From assembly GCF_004114425.1 (NCBI RefSeq), contig NZ_RDQF01000017.1, positions 62,001 to 126,000 on the forward strand: DNA of 64,000 bases, read 5' to 3'. The notes under the pieces were generated by a model, which made no database searches, had not been told where the DNA came from, and saw only the letters and a program-made list of their open reading frames with translations. Made by a program: the position numbers and the translations under genes. Shown in pieces: positions 27,717 to 35,405 of this stretch. Each line of letters starts with the position of its first letter. Position 1 is the first letter of the stretch. This DNA comes from Bradyrhizobium vignae (GTDB taxonomy: Bacteria > Pseudomonadota > Alphaproteobacteria > Rhizobiales > Xanthobacteraceae).

Positions 27717-28145
27717 CTAGCCTGCCCGCGCCAGTACTTCGTCCAGCTTGGCCAAAAACTGCTTCCAGCCGGCATGCGCGCCGCCAAAGGCCTGCTTCTG
27801 CGTCGGGCGGAAGCCCGCCTGCTCGACGCGCAGGCGCGTGCCCGCGCCCGTCGGTGTCAGCGTGAAGGTCACCACGCTCTTGAGATCGAAGGCGGCGTCC
27901 TCATGCGAGAAATTCCAGGTGTAGGCCAGCGTCTTCTGCGGCTCGATGGTGAGCACCTCGCAGTCCAGCACGCCGCCCCATTCGCCGCGCAGGTTGAAGC
28001 GATGACCGACGACGGGCTTGAAGTCGTTCTTCATCAGCCATTCCTCGATCAGATGTGGCTGCGTCAGTGCGCGCCACAGCCGCTCCACTGGGGCGGCAAA
28101 TTCGCGCTCGAGGACGACGGAGCGTGTCTCGGCAGGTTCGTTCAT
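27717..28145 (-). CDS. SRPBCC (AHSA1/START-like) domain protein
   Basis: 142 aa, single AHSA1-type domain: LEREFAAPVERLWRALTQP, IEEWLMKNDFKPVVGHRFN, VLDCEVLTIEPQKTLAYTW and WKQFLAKLDEVL. These proteins form a helix-grip cavity for hydrophobic ligands; no catalytic role is assigned. It overlaps the upstream arsR gene by 4 bp (ATGA), the common ArsR-SRPBCC pair in which the regulator controls its own operon. Confidence 0.9.
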   Translation of the reverse strand: MNEPAETRSVVLEREFAAPVERLWRALTQPHLIEEWLMKNDFKPVVGHRFNLRGEWGGVLDCEVLTIEPQKTLAYTWNFSHEDAAFDLKSVVTFTLTPTGAGTRLRVEQAGFRPTQKQAFGGAHAGWKQFLAKLDEVLARAG

Positions 28146-28465
28146 TGGTCCATCCTCTTCAGGAGATCGTCGAGGGCGTCGAGCCGCCTCTGCCAGAAGC
28201 CGGTCATCTGGCTAGTCCAGTCGACCAGCGGGTTGAGCGCGCCGGGCTGCGCGCTGTAGTGCGTCTGTCGTCCTTCATGGCGGTCGCGCACCAGCCCAGC
28301 CTGCTTGAGCGCGCCGAGATGTTTCGAGACCGCCGGCTGGGACACACCGGATCGCGCGGTCAGCGCCCCGACGGTCTGCTCGCCCTCGCGGCACAGCCGC
28401 TCGAAGATCGCCCGCCGGGTCGGGTCGGCAAGCGTCCTGAACAGGAGATCGTGCGCGGCGGACAT
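28142..28465 (-). CDS. ArsR-family transcriptional regulator
   Basis: 107 aa winged-helix repressor. HTH: TVGALTARSGVSQPAVSKHL followed by GALKQAGLVRDRHEGRQTHY, with LFRTLADPTRRAIFERL before it. The C terminus lacks a cysteine metal site, so it is of the non-metal ArsR subgroup that partners SRPBCC genes. ATG at 28465. Two operator-like inverted repeats lie immediately upstream (28473-28519), suggesting autoregulation. Confidence 0.92.
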   Translation of the reverse strand: MSAAHDLLFRTLADPTRRAIFERLCREGEQTVGALTARSGVSQPAVSKHLGALKQAGLVRDRHEGRQTHYSAQPGALNPLVDWTSQMTGFWQRRLDALDDLLKRMDQ

Positions 28466-28472
28466 GCGAGAT

Positions 28473-28519
28473 CCATAACCGGGAAGTTATGGGTTTGGTC
28501 TATAACCGTGGAGTTATGG
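28473..28519. promoter_or_regulatory. Duplicated ArsR operator-like palindromes
   Basis: Copy 1, 28473-28492: CCATAAC, 6 bp, GTTATGG (perfect 7-bp arms). Copy 2, starting 28501: TATAAC, 6 bp, GTTATG (imperfect outer base). The copies are 28 bp apart start to start, close to three helical turns, and lie 8-54 bp upstream of the arsR ATG, where promoter and operator are expected. Confidence 0.7.
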
Positions 28520-28570
28520 GTAAGTCAAGCGGGGTGGTGATGAGGCGAGAGGGCGCCACGTACTCCGCTG

Positions 28571-28690
28571 TCATTGCGAGGAGCCCTTGCGACGAAGCAT
28601 CCAGATTGTCTCGGCGCAGGGATTCTGGATTGCTTCGCGGAGCCTGTCATCTGGCCGCGCTTCGCGCGGACCCGTTGGCTCGCAATGACG
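28571..28690. repeat. Intergenic palindromic repeat (CATTGCGAG family), copy 1
   Basis: Begins TCATTGCGAGGAGC and ends GGCTCGCAATGACGG, with internal GAAGCATCCAGA and GGATTGCTTCGC segments in inverted order. The same building blocks recur at 43171, 45503, 46836, 48178, 49798 and 54808. It fills most of the gap between arsR and the dsrE-family gene. Confidence 0.8.
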
Positions 28691-28717
28691 GTGGATGAGG
28701 TGACGCCTTCCACAACG

Positions 28718-29188
28718 CTACGGCCGCGAATACAGATACCCCTGCGACTGCAGCTCGGCCATCCGCACTACGCCGCCCTTCTCGGCGCTGACGAAGCCCG
28801 GCAGCAGCTCGTTGAGCGTAACGTTCTGCGCCTTCATCGTGTTGCCGCAGGCGGCAAGCTCGACGCCATCTTTGGAGAAATCGCCGACGCGTTTGCTGAC
28901 CTCGGGGTTGGCCTGCGCCGAGTGAAACGCCCTCAGCGCCGGGCCATGGATCACCAGCGCGATCGTCACATGCTCGGGCCCGCCGACGCCGTCGATGTGG
29001 TTCTGGATATTGCCGAGCACGAAATTGACCTTCTCGGCATCGCTGAGATGATAGACGACCTTCAGCTTGCTCGCGCCCGCTTCGGTCGCGGCTTTCGCAC
29101 TGGAGGCGCCAAGTGCGGCGCCAAGTGCCGCGCCAAGCGCCGCGCCCAAGGTCGAGACGGCGCTCCACAACATGTTCCGCCGGTTCAT
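28718..29188 (-). CDS. DsrE family protein with signal peptide
   Basis: 156 aa from ATG 29188, preceded by GAAGGAGATC. The N terminus MNRRNMLWSAVSTLGAALGA is a signal-like sequence, possibly Tat type (RR), ending near SSAKAATEA. The mature domain is DsrE-like: LKVVYHLSDAEKVNFVLGNI, NHIDGVGGPEHVTIALVIHG and DGVELAACGNTMKAQNV, with the single Cys typical of this sulfur-relay-related family. The open frame extends upstream of this ATG, but that part is antisense-like noise. Periplasmic location and role in sulfur chemistry are inferred. Confidence 0.85.
   Translation of the reverse strand: MNRRNMLWSAVSTLGAALGAALGAALGASSAKAATEAGASKLKVVYHLSDAEKVNFVLGNIQNHIDGVGGPEHVTIALVIHGPALRAFHSAQANPEVSKRVGDFSKDGVELAACGNTMKAQNVTLNELLPGFVSAEKGGVVRMAELQSQGYLYSRP
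29107..29151 (-). repeat. 12-bp in-frame repeat in a signal peptide
   Basis: Roughly four near-identical 12-bp units (GCGCCAAGTGCG-like on the plus strand) encode the repeated ALGA of GAALGAALGAALGA in the hydrophobic core of the DsrE-family signal peptide. Confidence 0.75.
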
Positions 29189-29226
29189 GGCGATCTCCTT
29201 CGGCTGACTGAGCCCGGCGACAGATA

Positions 29227-29850
29227 TCACTTGTGGCGCAGTGCGGCGAGCTCCTTGCGATCGGTCACCAGCGAAGCGCATTCGCTGGTATCGGTGCGGT
29301 CGAGGCGGAAAATCTTGTCGTCGGCGCCGGCGACCAGCGATCGCTCGGCCTCGTCGTCCGGCTTGTTGTTCTGCCAGACCCTGATCTGCTCGAGGCGGAT
29401 GATCGCGGATTTGTTGTCCTTGGACAGCGCCACTTCGATGCCGCCGCCTTCGCAGTCGACGCCGCAGCCCATGCGGACCTCGTCCCCCTGGCTGAGAAGG
29501 ACGGCATGGCTGCCGCACGAGCCGCTGGAGTCGAAATCGCCGGAGCGGTGCCGATAGCGGAAGCCCAAGCGGAAGGAATTGTGCAGCTGCTTGTCCTCCT
29601 TGTCGGTTTCCGCCGAGATCAGCAGCTTCATGGATGCCACCTTCTGCTTGGGATGCCGCGCCAGGTGTTCGGCATCGTAGCGGCGGACGAAGCAGGCGTA
29701 GGACTTGTCGGCGGGTGTCCCCGCATAGAGCCGCGCATTGAAGGCGTCGGCTTCGGCCTTTGTGGTCTCCCGGACCTTGTCGGCCTCGTCGGCGTGAGCG
29801 ACGCCGACGAAGGCGGCAAGGACGAGCGGCAGGAAAAGAGCAAGCTTCAT
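29227..29850 (-). CDS. Secreted protein of unknown function
   Basis: 207 aa from ATG 29850 (MKLALFLPLVLAAFVGVAHA), a textbook signal peptide with cleavage after AHA; an upstream TTG (29880) would add 10 residues before it and is less likely. The mature protein has four or more Cys (SYACFVRRY, SGSCGSHAV, MGCGVDCEGGG, SECASL), suggesting disulfides in the periplasm. The HPKQKVASMKLLISAE and HNSFRLGFRYRHRSGDFDSS segments are not a family I can name. It lies 38 bp upstream of the dsrE gene in the same direction, so possibly cotranscribed. Confidence 0.75.
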   Translation of the reverse strand: MKLALFLPLVLAAFVGVAHADEADKVRETTKAEADAFNARLYAGTPADKSYACFVRRYDAEHLARHPKQKVASMKLLISAETDKEDKQLHNSFRLGFRYRHRSGDFDSSGSCGSHAVLLSQGDEVRMGCGVDCEGGGIEVALSKDNKSAIIRLEQIRVWQNNKPDDEAERSLVAGADDKIFRLDRTDTSECASLVTDRKELAALRHK

Positions 29851-30360
29851 GATCGCACCCAGCGTGTGAACCGTCGTCAATCCGCAACGAGCAGGCGGGA
29901 GCCGACTGGCGGTTAGTCGCAGGCGGCGAGCGGCGCGTTCAAGCGCTTCTGGCGCACGCTCTGGATGCTGCTCTTCTCCAGGGCGCCGGTCGTGTTCATC
30001 ACTCGGGTCGGCATTCGCGACACTGGGATCGCCGATGACACCATGGCCTGGAGATCCGTCCGCGACCTATCGGCCCGGCAATTTCGCGTCCAGGGCGCAG
30101 CCGAGGCGGTGGCCGCATGCGTGGCGCGTTCAGCTCGCACACGCGCGCAGAGCGGAGCGGGCAGCGCGGTTCCATGCACCGCCTTAGTCGAGCGTAAGGC
30201 CGCAAAGGTTCAATCGAGGTGGGCCCTTCGCCCCTAGGGAACTCGATGTCGCGCAGCCTTCGACATTGTTCCCATTCGGCGATGTGATAGCCTTCACAGG
30301 CGATTGCTCTTGGCAGTCGTAGAGTGGGACCGCCTCTTGTCTTGTGTGGAGTCCCCCCGC
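29851..30360. other. 510-bp intergenic region, no gene seen
   Basis: Lies between the divergent secreted-protein gene (minus) and the cyclase fusion gene (plus) and should hold both promoters. Short frames exist on both strands, including a minus-strand 88-codon frame ending at 29913, but none has a good ribosome-binding site or family resemblance. No repeat of the CATTGCGAG family occurs here. Confidence 0.5.
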
Positions 30361-31890
30361 ATGGGCGAAATTCGCAACTTCAGATCCGGAAATCAGGATG
30401 AGCCGCCGCCGCACGGCGCAATGCCTCGTCGTCTCGCCGCGATCATCGTCGGCGACATCGCCTCCTACAGCCGGTTGATGCAGGCCGACGAGGAAGGCAC
30501 GCATGCTCGCGTCAAGCGGATCGAGCGAGATCTCATCCAGCCCAGCATCATCGAACACCATGGAAGCCTGGTGAAGACGACCGGCGACGGCTTCATCGCC
30601 ATTTTCGACAGTCCCGTGGAGGCCGTTCGATGCAGCATCGTCATCCAGCAAAATCTCGTCGCTCGCAACGCTTCGGTTCCCAAGCATTCCCGGCTCGAAT
30701 ATCGGATTGGCGTCAATCTCGGCGACGTCATCGTGGAGCCGGACGACATCTATGGTGACGGCGTCAACATCGCCACGCGTATCGAGGGCATCGCGGAGCC
30801 GGGGCAGGTCTACATCTCCGGCGCGATCTACGAGCAGATCAAGCACAAGATCGTGTGCGGCTATGAGTCGCTCGGCGACCGCAAGGTCAAGAACATCACC
30901 GATCCCGTGCGCGTCTATCGCGTGCTGCCGGATGCAGATGCCGTCGGCAGGACAAGAAGCCGGCGCGAGAACGCGCTGATCTTTTTCCTGGCCGTCACGC
31001 TGCTCGTCATTGCCGCCGGCGCACTCTGGTATTTGCTGGCACAGCCGCAAGGCAGGGGCGGCCAGCAGGTCGCAGCGCCCGCCGTCTCTCCGGCGCCATC
31101 CCCGGTCCCGCAAGCTCTGCCGCGCGAAGCCGCGACGCAGGCGCCGCAACCATCTCCTTCATTGGCGTCGGCGCCTTCATCGCCCGCACCGGCGCCGAGC
31201 CCGTCCTCGACACCGCTGCGCGAGCCCGAAATGATCGCCATTCGCGGCGGCAGTTTCGCGATGGGAAGCAACGACGATCCGACCGAGCGTCCCGTGCACC
31301 AGGTCACGATCAAGCCGTTCTCGATCGGAAAATATCCGGTGACCGTGCAGGAGTGGAACGAATGTGCGGCTGCGAAGGCGTGCTCCTTCACGGCCACCGG
31401 CAAGGACGATGCGCCGGTCAGCAATGTGAGCTGGACTGATGCGCAGCAATATGCCGCCTTTCTGTCGCAGGCGACGAAAAAGCAGTACCGGCTCCCGAGC
31501 GAGGCCGAATGGGAATACGCAGCCCGCGGCGGTACGCAAACGAAGTATTGGTGGGGCGACAAGCTCCAGCCGGGCATGGCCGGATGCAAGGATTGCGGCG
31601 ACCTCGCGGCCGAGCAGCCGGCGAAGGTAGGCAGATTCAAGCCCAATCCATTCGGCCTCTACGACATGGGCGGCGGCGTCGACCAATGGGTCGAGGATTG
31701 CTGGCACAAGAATTACCAGGGCGCGCCCGTCGACGGCTCGGCATGGACCGGCGGCGACTGCTCATCGCACGTCCTGCGCTCGGGCTCCTGGAAGAACGAT
31801 TCGAGATACGTGCGGCCGTCCAACCGCGATGGCTATGATACCAATGTTCGTTACCCGACGCATGGATTCCGTGTCGCGCTCAGTCCTTAG
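30361..31890 (+). CDS. Class III nucleotide cyclase fused to a sulfatase-modifying-factor (FGE-like) domain
   Basis: 509 aa from ATG 30361 (MGEIRNFRSGNQDEPPPHGA). Residues ~22-190 are a class III adenylate/guanylate cyclase domain with both metal Asp (AAIIVGDIASYSRLM; VNLGDVIVEPDDIYGDGVN), substrate Lys in KTTGDGFIAIF, and transition-state Asn/Arg in GVNIATRIEG, so it looks active. One TM helix follows (ALIFFLAVTLLVIAAGALWY, ~205-224), then a Pro/Ser/Ala-rich linker and a C-terminal FGE-sulfatase fold (EMIAIRGGSFAMGSNDDPTE, YRLPSEAEWEYAARGG, YPTHGFRVAL). The FGE active-site Cys pair is not seen (DSRYVRPSNRDGYD there), so formylglycine formation is unlikely. The topology suggests a periplasmic sensor domain controlling a cytoplasmic cyclase (inference). 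Confidence 0.88.
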   Translation: MGEIRNFRSGNQDEPPPHGAMPRRLAAIIVGDIASYSRLMQADEEGTHARVKRIERDLIQPSIIEHHGSLVKTTGDGFIAIFDSPVEAVRCSIVIQQNLVARNASVPKHSRLEYRIGVNLGDVIVEPDDIYGDGVNIATRIEGIAEPGQVYISGAIYEQIKHKIVCGYESLGDRKVKNITDPVRVYRVLPDADAVGRTRSRRENALIFFLAVTLLVIAAGALWYLLAQPQGRGGQQVAAPAVSPAPSPVPQALPREAATQAPQPSPSLASAPSSPAPAPSPSSTPLREPEMIAIRGGSFAMGSNDDPTERPVHQVTIKPFSIGKYPVTVQEWNECAAAKACSFTATGKDDAPVSNVSWTDAQQYAAFLSQATKKQYRLPSEAEWEYAARGGTQTKYWWGDKLQPGMAGCKDCGDLAAEQPAKVGRFKPNPFGLYDMGGGVDQWVEDCWHKNYQGAPVDGSAWTGGDCSSHVLRSGSWKNDSRYVRPSNRDGYDTNVRYPTHGFRVALSP

Positions 31891-31906
31891 GTCTGGAGTA
31901 GGTTTG

Positions 31907-32371
31907 ATGAAAATCATTCGCTGCGCCGCGCTGGCAGCGGCGCTCGCATTGCTGCCCATCGTTCTGCTGCCAAGCGCTGCTTACTCTCAGGGCAAGACCG
32001 CTCCCAAGGACGCCAAGCTCTATTTCATCACCCCGCAGGACGGCCAGAAGGTCCGTGGTGGCTTCTGGGTCCGGTTCGGTCTGCGCAATATGGGCGTGAC
32101 GCATGCCGGCGATGACTACCAGAATGCCGGTCATCACCATTTGCTGGTCGACGTCAACGACCCCATCGATACCAAGGAACCGATCCCGCAGGACAAGTCC
32201 CATCTGCATTTCGGAGCAGGGCAAACCGAAACGCTTCTCGAGCTTCCGCCCGGCACGCACACGCTGCAACTGGTGCTGGGCGATGCGAAGCACTATCCCT
32301 TCGATCCGCCCGTCGTGTCTGACAAGATCACCGTACGAGTCAGGCAGCCCGGTTCAGTGCGGCGCCGTTGA
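31907..32371 (+). CDS. DUF4399 domain secreted protein
   Basis: 154 aa from ATG 31907. Signal peptide MKIIRCAALAAALALLPIVL with cleavage near AAYSQG. The mature part matches DUF4399: LYFITPQDGQKVRGGFWVRF, GLRNMGVTHAG, AGHHHLLVDVN, SHLHFGAGQTETLLELPPGT and HTLQLVLGDAKHYPF. The His-rich HHH and HLHFG elements suggest a metal site, function unknown. It starts 16 bp after the cyclase-fusion stop with GGAG upstream, so probably cotranscribed. It ends tail-to-tail against korB with no spacer. Confidence 0.85.
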   Translation: MKIIRCAALAAALALLPIVLLPSAAYSQGKTAPKDAKLYFITPQDGQKVRGGFWVRFGLRNMGVTHAGDDYQNAGHHHLLVDVNDPIDTKEPIPQDKSHLHFGAGQTETLLELPPGTHTLQLVLGDAKHYPFDPPVVSDKITVRVRQPGSVRRR

Positions 32372-33427
32372 TCACCGCAGGCTGGCGTTGATCTTGTCCA
32401 GAACCGCCGAGCCTGGGCAGAGCGTGTCCGCTTCCAGCGTGTTGAGCGGGGTCTCGACCGTGTTGAGATGCTCGTGCAGATCTTCCGCATCGGGGTCGAC
32501 ATAGAGCAGGCCGGTGACGATCTGCCCCTTGGCGGCGTGCCTCGCGAGGAAGGTCTGGGCTCCCAACCGGTCATGCGGATCGTAGTCGGCGTCGATCTTG
32601 CGCAGCGCGACCTTGCTGCCGTCGTGCTGCTCGACCACCTGCACCGTGCCCGGTGCGTAATCGACGGCGATCGGATCGCGGCTGACCAGCACGTCGAGCC
32701 GGTTCACGGCATCGTTGTGCTCGCGGACGTAGTCAAAACTCTTGGTCGAGCCGGCGTGGTTGTTGAATGCGATGCAGGGGCTGATGACGTCGATGAAGGA
32801 TGCGCCCTTGTGGCGGATCGCGGCCGCGATCAGCGGCACCAGCTGGGCCTTGTCGCCGGAGAATGAGCGCGCGACGAAGGTTGCGCCCAGCTGCAGCGCG
32901 ATCGCGACGAGGTCGATGGCGTTGTCGGTGTTGGTGACGCCCTTCTTGCTCTTGGAGCCGCGGTCGGCGGTGGCCGAGAACTGGCCCTTGGTCAGGCCGT
33001 ACACGCCGTTGTTCTCGACGATATAGGTCATGTTGACGCCGCGCCGGATCGAATGCGCGAACTGGCCGAAGCCGATCGAGGCGGAATCGCCGTCGCCGGA
33101 GACGCCGAGATAGATCAAATCGCGGTTGGCGAGGTTGGCGCCGGTCAGCACGCTGGGCATGCGGCCGTGAACGGAGTTGAAGCCGTGCGAATTGCCGAGG
33201 AAATAGTCCGGCGTCTTCGACGAGCAGCCGATGCCGGAGATCTTCGCCACCCGGTGCGGCTCGATCGAGAGCTCATAACAGGCCTCGATGATCGAGGCCG
33301 TGATCGAGTCGTGGCCGCAGCCCGCGCACAGCGTCGAGATCTTGCCCTCGTAGTCGCGATGCGTGTAGCCGAGCTCATTCTTCTTCAGGCCGGGATGATG
33401 GAATTTCGGCTTGGCGATATAGGTCAT
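32372..33427 (-). CDS. korB: 2-oxoacid:ferredoxin oxidoreductase, beta subunit
   Basis: 351 aa from ATG 33427 (MTYIAKPKFHHPGLKKNELG). Thiamine-diphosphate subunit: STLCAGCGHDSITASIIEAC with two of the [4Fe-4S] Cys, GDGDSASIGFGQFAHSIRR with the ThDP/Mg motif, and YIVENNGVYGLTKGQFSAT. Together with the gamma-alpha subunit upstream it would oxidatively decarboxylate 2-oxoglutarate (or pyruvate) to acyl-CoA and reduced ferredoxin. The 2-oxoglutarate assignment rests on family resemblance, not on a diagnostic residue. Separated from korA by 130 bp holding a repeat. Confidence 0.88.
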   Translation of the reverse strand: MTYIAKPKFHHPGLKKNELGYTHRDYEGKISTLCAGCGHDSITASIIEACYELSIEPHRVAKISGIGCSSKTPDYFLGNSHGFNSVHGRMPSVLTGANLANRDLIYLGVSGDGDSASIGFGQFAHSIRRGVNMTYIVENNGVYGLTKGQFSATADRGSKSKKGVTNTDNAIDLVAIALQLGATFVARSFSGDKAQLVPLIAAAIRHKGASFIDVISPCIAFNNHAGSTKSFDYVREHNDAVNRLDVLVSRDPIAVDYAPGTVQVVEQHDGSKVALRKIDADYDPHDRLGAQTFLARHAAKGQIVTGLLYVDPDAEDLHEHLNTVETPLNTLEADTLCPGSAVLDKINASLR

Positions 33428-33450
33428 GCGAGCACCTGAAATTTCCGCGG

Positions 33451-33537
33451 CGTCATGGCCGGGCTTGTCCCGGCCATCCACCTCTTGGCCAGGAGAAAGA
33501 AAGGCGTGGATGCCCGGCTCAAGCCCGGGCATGACGG
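33451..33537. repeat. Palindromic repeat (CGTCATGGCCGGGCTTG family) between korA and korB
   Basis: Begins CGTCATGGCCGGGCTTGTCC and ends GGCTCAAGCCCGGGCATGAC, an imperfect inverted repeat with GGCCATCCAC/GTGGATGCC inside. This is a different family from the CATTGCGAG repeats; both are familiar intergenic elements of Bradyrhizobium. It interrupts the korA-korB spacer and could affect transcript stability. Confidence 0.8.
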
Positions 33538-33557
33538 ACGAGAGCGCAAGGTGTTGT

Positions 33558-35405
33558 TCATGACACGGCCTTGCGGAGCGGGGTCACCTTGAGGTGATCC
33601 TGGTGGTCGCCAATGGTTTTCGCGATGAAGCGGGCGGTGATCGGCGTGCCGTCGTAATGCACGATCGGCACGAGCCGGACGGGATCGATGCCGTTCTCAT
33701 TGACGATCAGCTGCCGCAGCTGGCTGTCGCGGTTCTGCTCGACCACGTAGACGAAGTCGTGCTCGGCGAGGAAGCTCGCCACGCTCGAATGGAACGGGAA
33801 GGCGCGGATGCGCAGGCGGTCCAGCTGATGCCCGCGCGCCTCCAAAAGTCCGATCGCCTCATCCATCGCCGGGGAGGTCGAGCCGAAATAGATCACGCCG
33901 TATTTCGTCGGCCGTTCCGCATTGGCCTGCAGCGGCCGCGGCACCAGGTCCTGCGCGGTCTCGAACTTGCGCACCAGGCGCTGCATGTTGTCGGCGTAGA
34001 CCGTGCCTTCCTCGGAATAGCGCGCATAGCGATCACGCGAGGTGCCGCGCGTGAAATAGGAGCCCTTGGTCGGGTGCGTGCCGGGATAGGTGCGGTAGGG
34101 AATGCCGTCACCGTCGACGTCGAGATAGCGGCCGAAGTCGCGGCCCTCCTCCAGCATCTCCGCGGTCATGATCTTGCCGCGGTCATATTGCCGGGCATCG
34201 TCCCACTTCAACGGGCGGCAGAGCCGGTGGTTCATGCCGATGTCGAGGTCGAGCATCAGGAAGATGGTGGTCTGCAGCCGGTCGGCGAGATCGAACGCGG
34301 CGGCCGCGAACTCGAACGCTTCGGCCGGATCTTCCGGGAACAGCAGCACATGCTTGGTGTCGCCATGGGAAGCATAGGCGCAGGCGATGATGTCGCATTG
34401 CTGGGTGCGCGTCGGCATGCCCGTGGAGGGGCCGGCACGCTGGATATTCATGATCACCGCCGGAATCTCGGCGAAGTAGGAGAGGCCGATGAACTCCGTC
34501 ATCAGCGAGATGCCGGGGCCTGAGGTCGCGGTGAAGGCGCGGGCGCCGTTCCAGGAGGCGCCGATGACGATGCCGATCGAGGCCAGCTCGTCCTCGCCCT
34601 GCACGATCGCGTATTTCGCCTTGCCGGTTTCCGGATCGTGCCGGTACTTCTTGCAATGGGCGGTGAAGGCCTCCGCCACCGACGAGGACGGCGTGATCGG
34701 ATACCACGCGCACACCGTGGCGCCGCCATAGACGGCGCCGAGCGCGGCGGCGCTGTTGCCCTCGATGAAGATGCGGTCGCCGACCTTGTCGGACTTCTTT
34801 ACCCGCAGCCCGATCGGACATTTCAAATTCTGCAGCGCCCAGTCGCGGCCGAGATGCAGCGCATGGACGTTGGAGGAGAGCAGCTTCTCCTTGCCCTTGT
34901 ACTGCTCGCCGATCAGCTGCTCGATCAGCTTCGGGTCCATGTCGAGCAGCGCACTGAGCGCGCCCAAATAGATGATGTTCTTGAACAGCTGGCGCTGGCG
35001 CGGATCAGTGTAGGTCGAGTTGGTGATGGCGGTGAGTGGCACGCCGATCACGGTGATGTCGTCGCGGAACTTGGTCGACGGCATCGGCTTGGTGGAATCG
35101 TAGAACAGGTAACCGCCGGGCTCGATGCCGGCGACGTCCTTGTCCCAGGTCTGCGGGTTCATCGCCACCATCATGTCGACGCCGCCGCGGGCGCCGAGAT
35201 GACCGGCCTCCGTCACCCGTACCTCGTACCAGGTCGGCAGGCCCTGGATGTTGGAGGGGAAGATGTTGCGCGGGCTCACGGGGACGCCATGGCGCAGGAT
35301 CGCGCGCGCGAACATCTCGTTGGCGCTGGCCGACCCCGAGCCGTTGACGTTGGCGAAGCGGACGACGAAGTCGTTTACGCTGCTGATCGGCTTTTTGTCG
35401 GGCAT
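33558..35405 (-). CDS. korA: 2-oxoacid:ferredoxin oxidoreductase, fused gamma-alpha subunit
   Basis: 615 aa from ATG 35405 (MPDKKPISSVNDFVVRFANV). The N-terminal ~190 residues are the gamma domain (NGSGSASANEMFARAILRHG, EAGHLGARGGVDMMVAMNP); the rest is the alpha domain (FIEGNSAAALGAVYGGATVC, AWYPITPSSSVAEAF, ATSGPGISLMTEFIGLSYFA, QRAGPSTGMPTRTQQCDI). The gamma-alpha fusion is the KorA type found in 2-oxoglutarate:ferredoxin oxidoreductases. Its start overlaps the upstream FAD/iron-sulfur gene by 31 bp, so the two are made together. Confidence 0.9.
   Translation of the reverse strand: MPDKKPISSVNDFVVRFANVNGSGSASANEMFARAILRHGVPVSPRNIFPSNIQGLPTWYEVRVTEAGHLGARGGVDMMVAMNPQTWDKDVAGIEPGGYLFYDSTKPMPSTKFRDDITVIGVPLTAITNSTYTDPRQRQLFKNIIYLGALSALLDMDPKLIEQLIGEQYKGKEKLLSSNVHALHLGRDWALQNLKCPIGLRVKKSDKVGDRIFIEGNSAAALGAVYGGATVCAWYPITPSSSVAEAFTAHCKKYRHDPETGKAKYAIVQGEDELASIGIVIGASWNGARAFTATSGPGISLMTEFIGLSYFAEIPAVIMNIQRAGPSTGMPTRTQQCDIIACAYASHGDTKHVLLFPEDPAEAFEFAAAAFDLADRLQTTIFLMLDLDIGMNHRLCRPLKWDDARQYDRGKIMTAEMLEEGRDFGRYLDVDGDGIPYRTYPGTHPTKGSYFTRGTSRDRYARYSEEGTVYADNMQRLVRKFETAQDLVPRPLQANAERPTKYGVIYFGSTSPAMDEAIGLLEARGHQLDRLRIRAFPFHSSVASFLAEHDFVYVVEQNRDSQLRQLIVNENGIDPVRLVPIVHYDGTPITARFIAKTIGDHQDHLKVTPLRKAVS

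Noticed and set aside
29913-30179. 88-codon minus-strand frame in the gap before the cyclase fusion
   Set aside because: No ribosome-binding site and no recognisable domain; basic, low-complexity composition.
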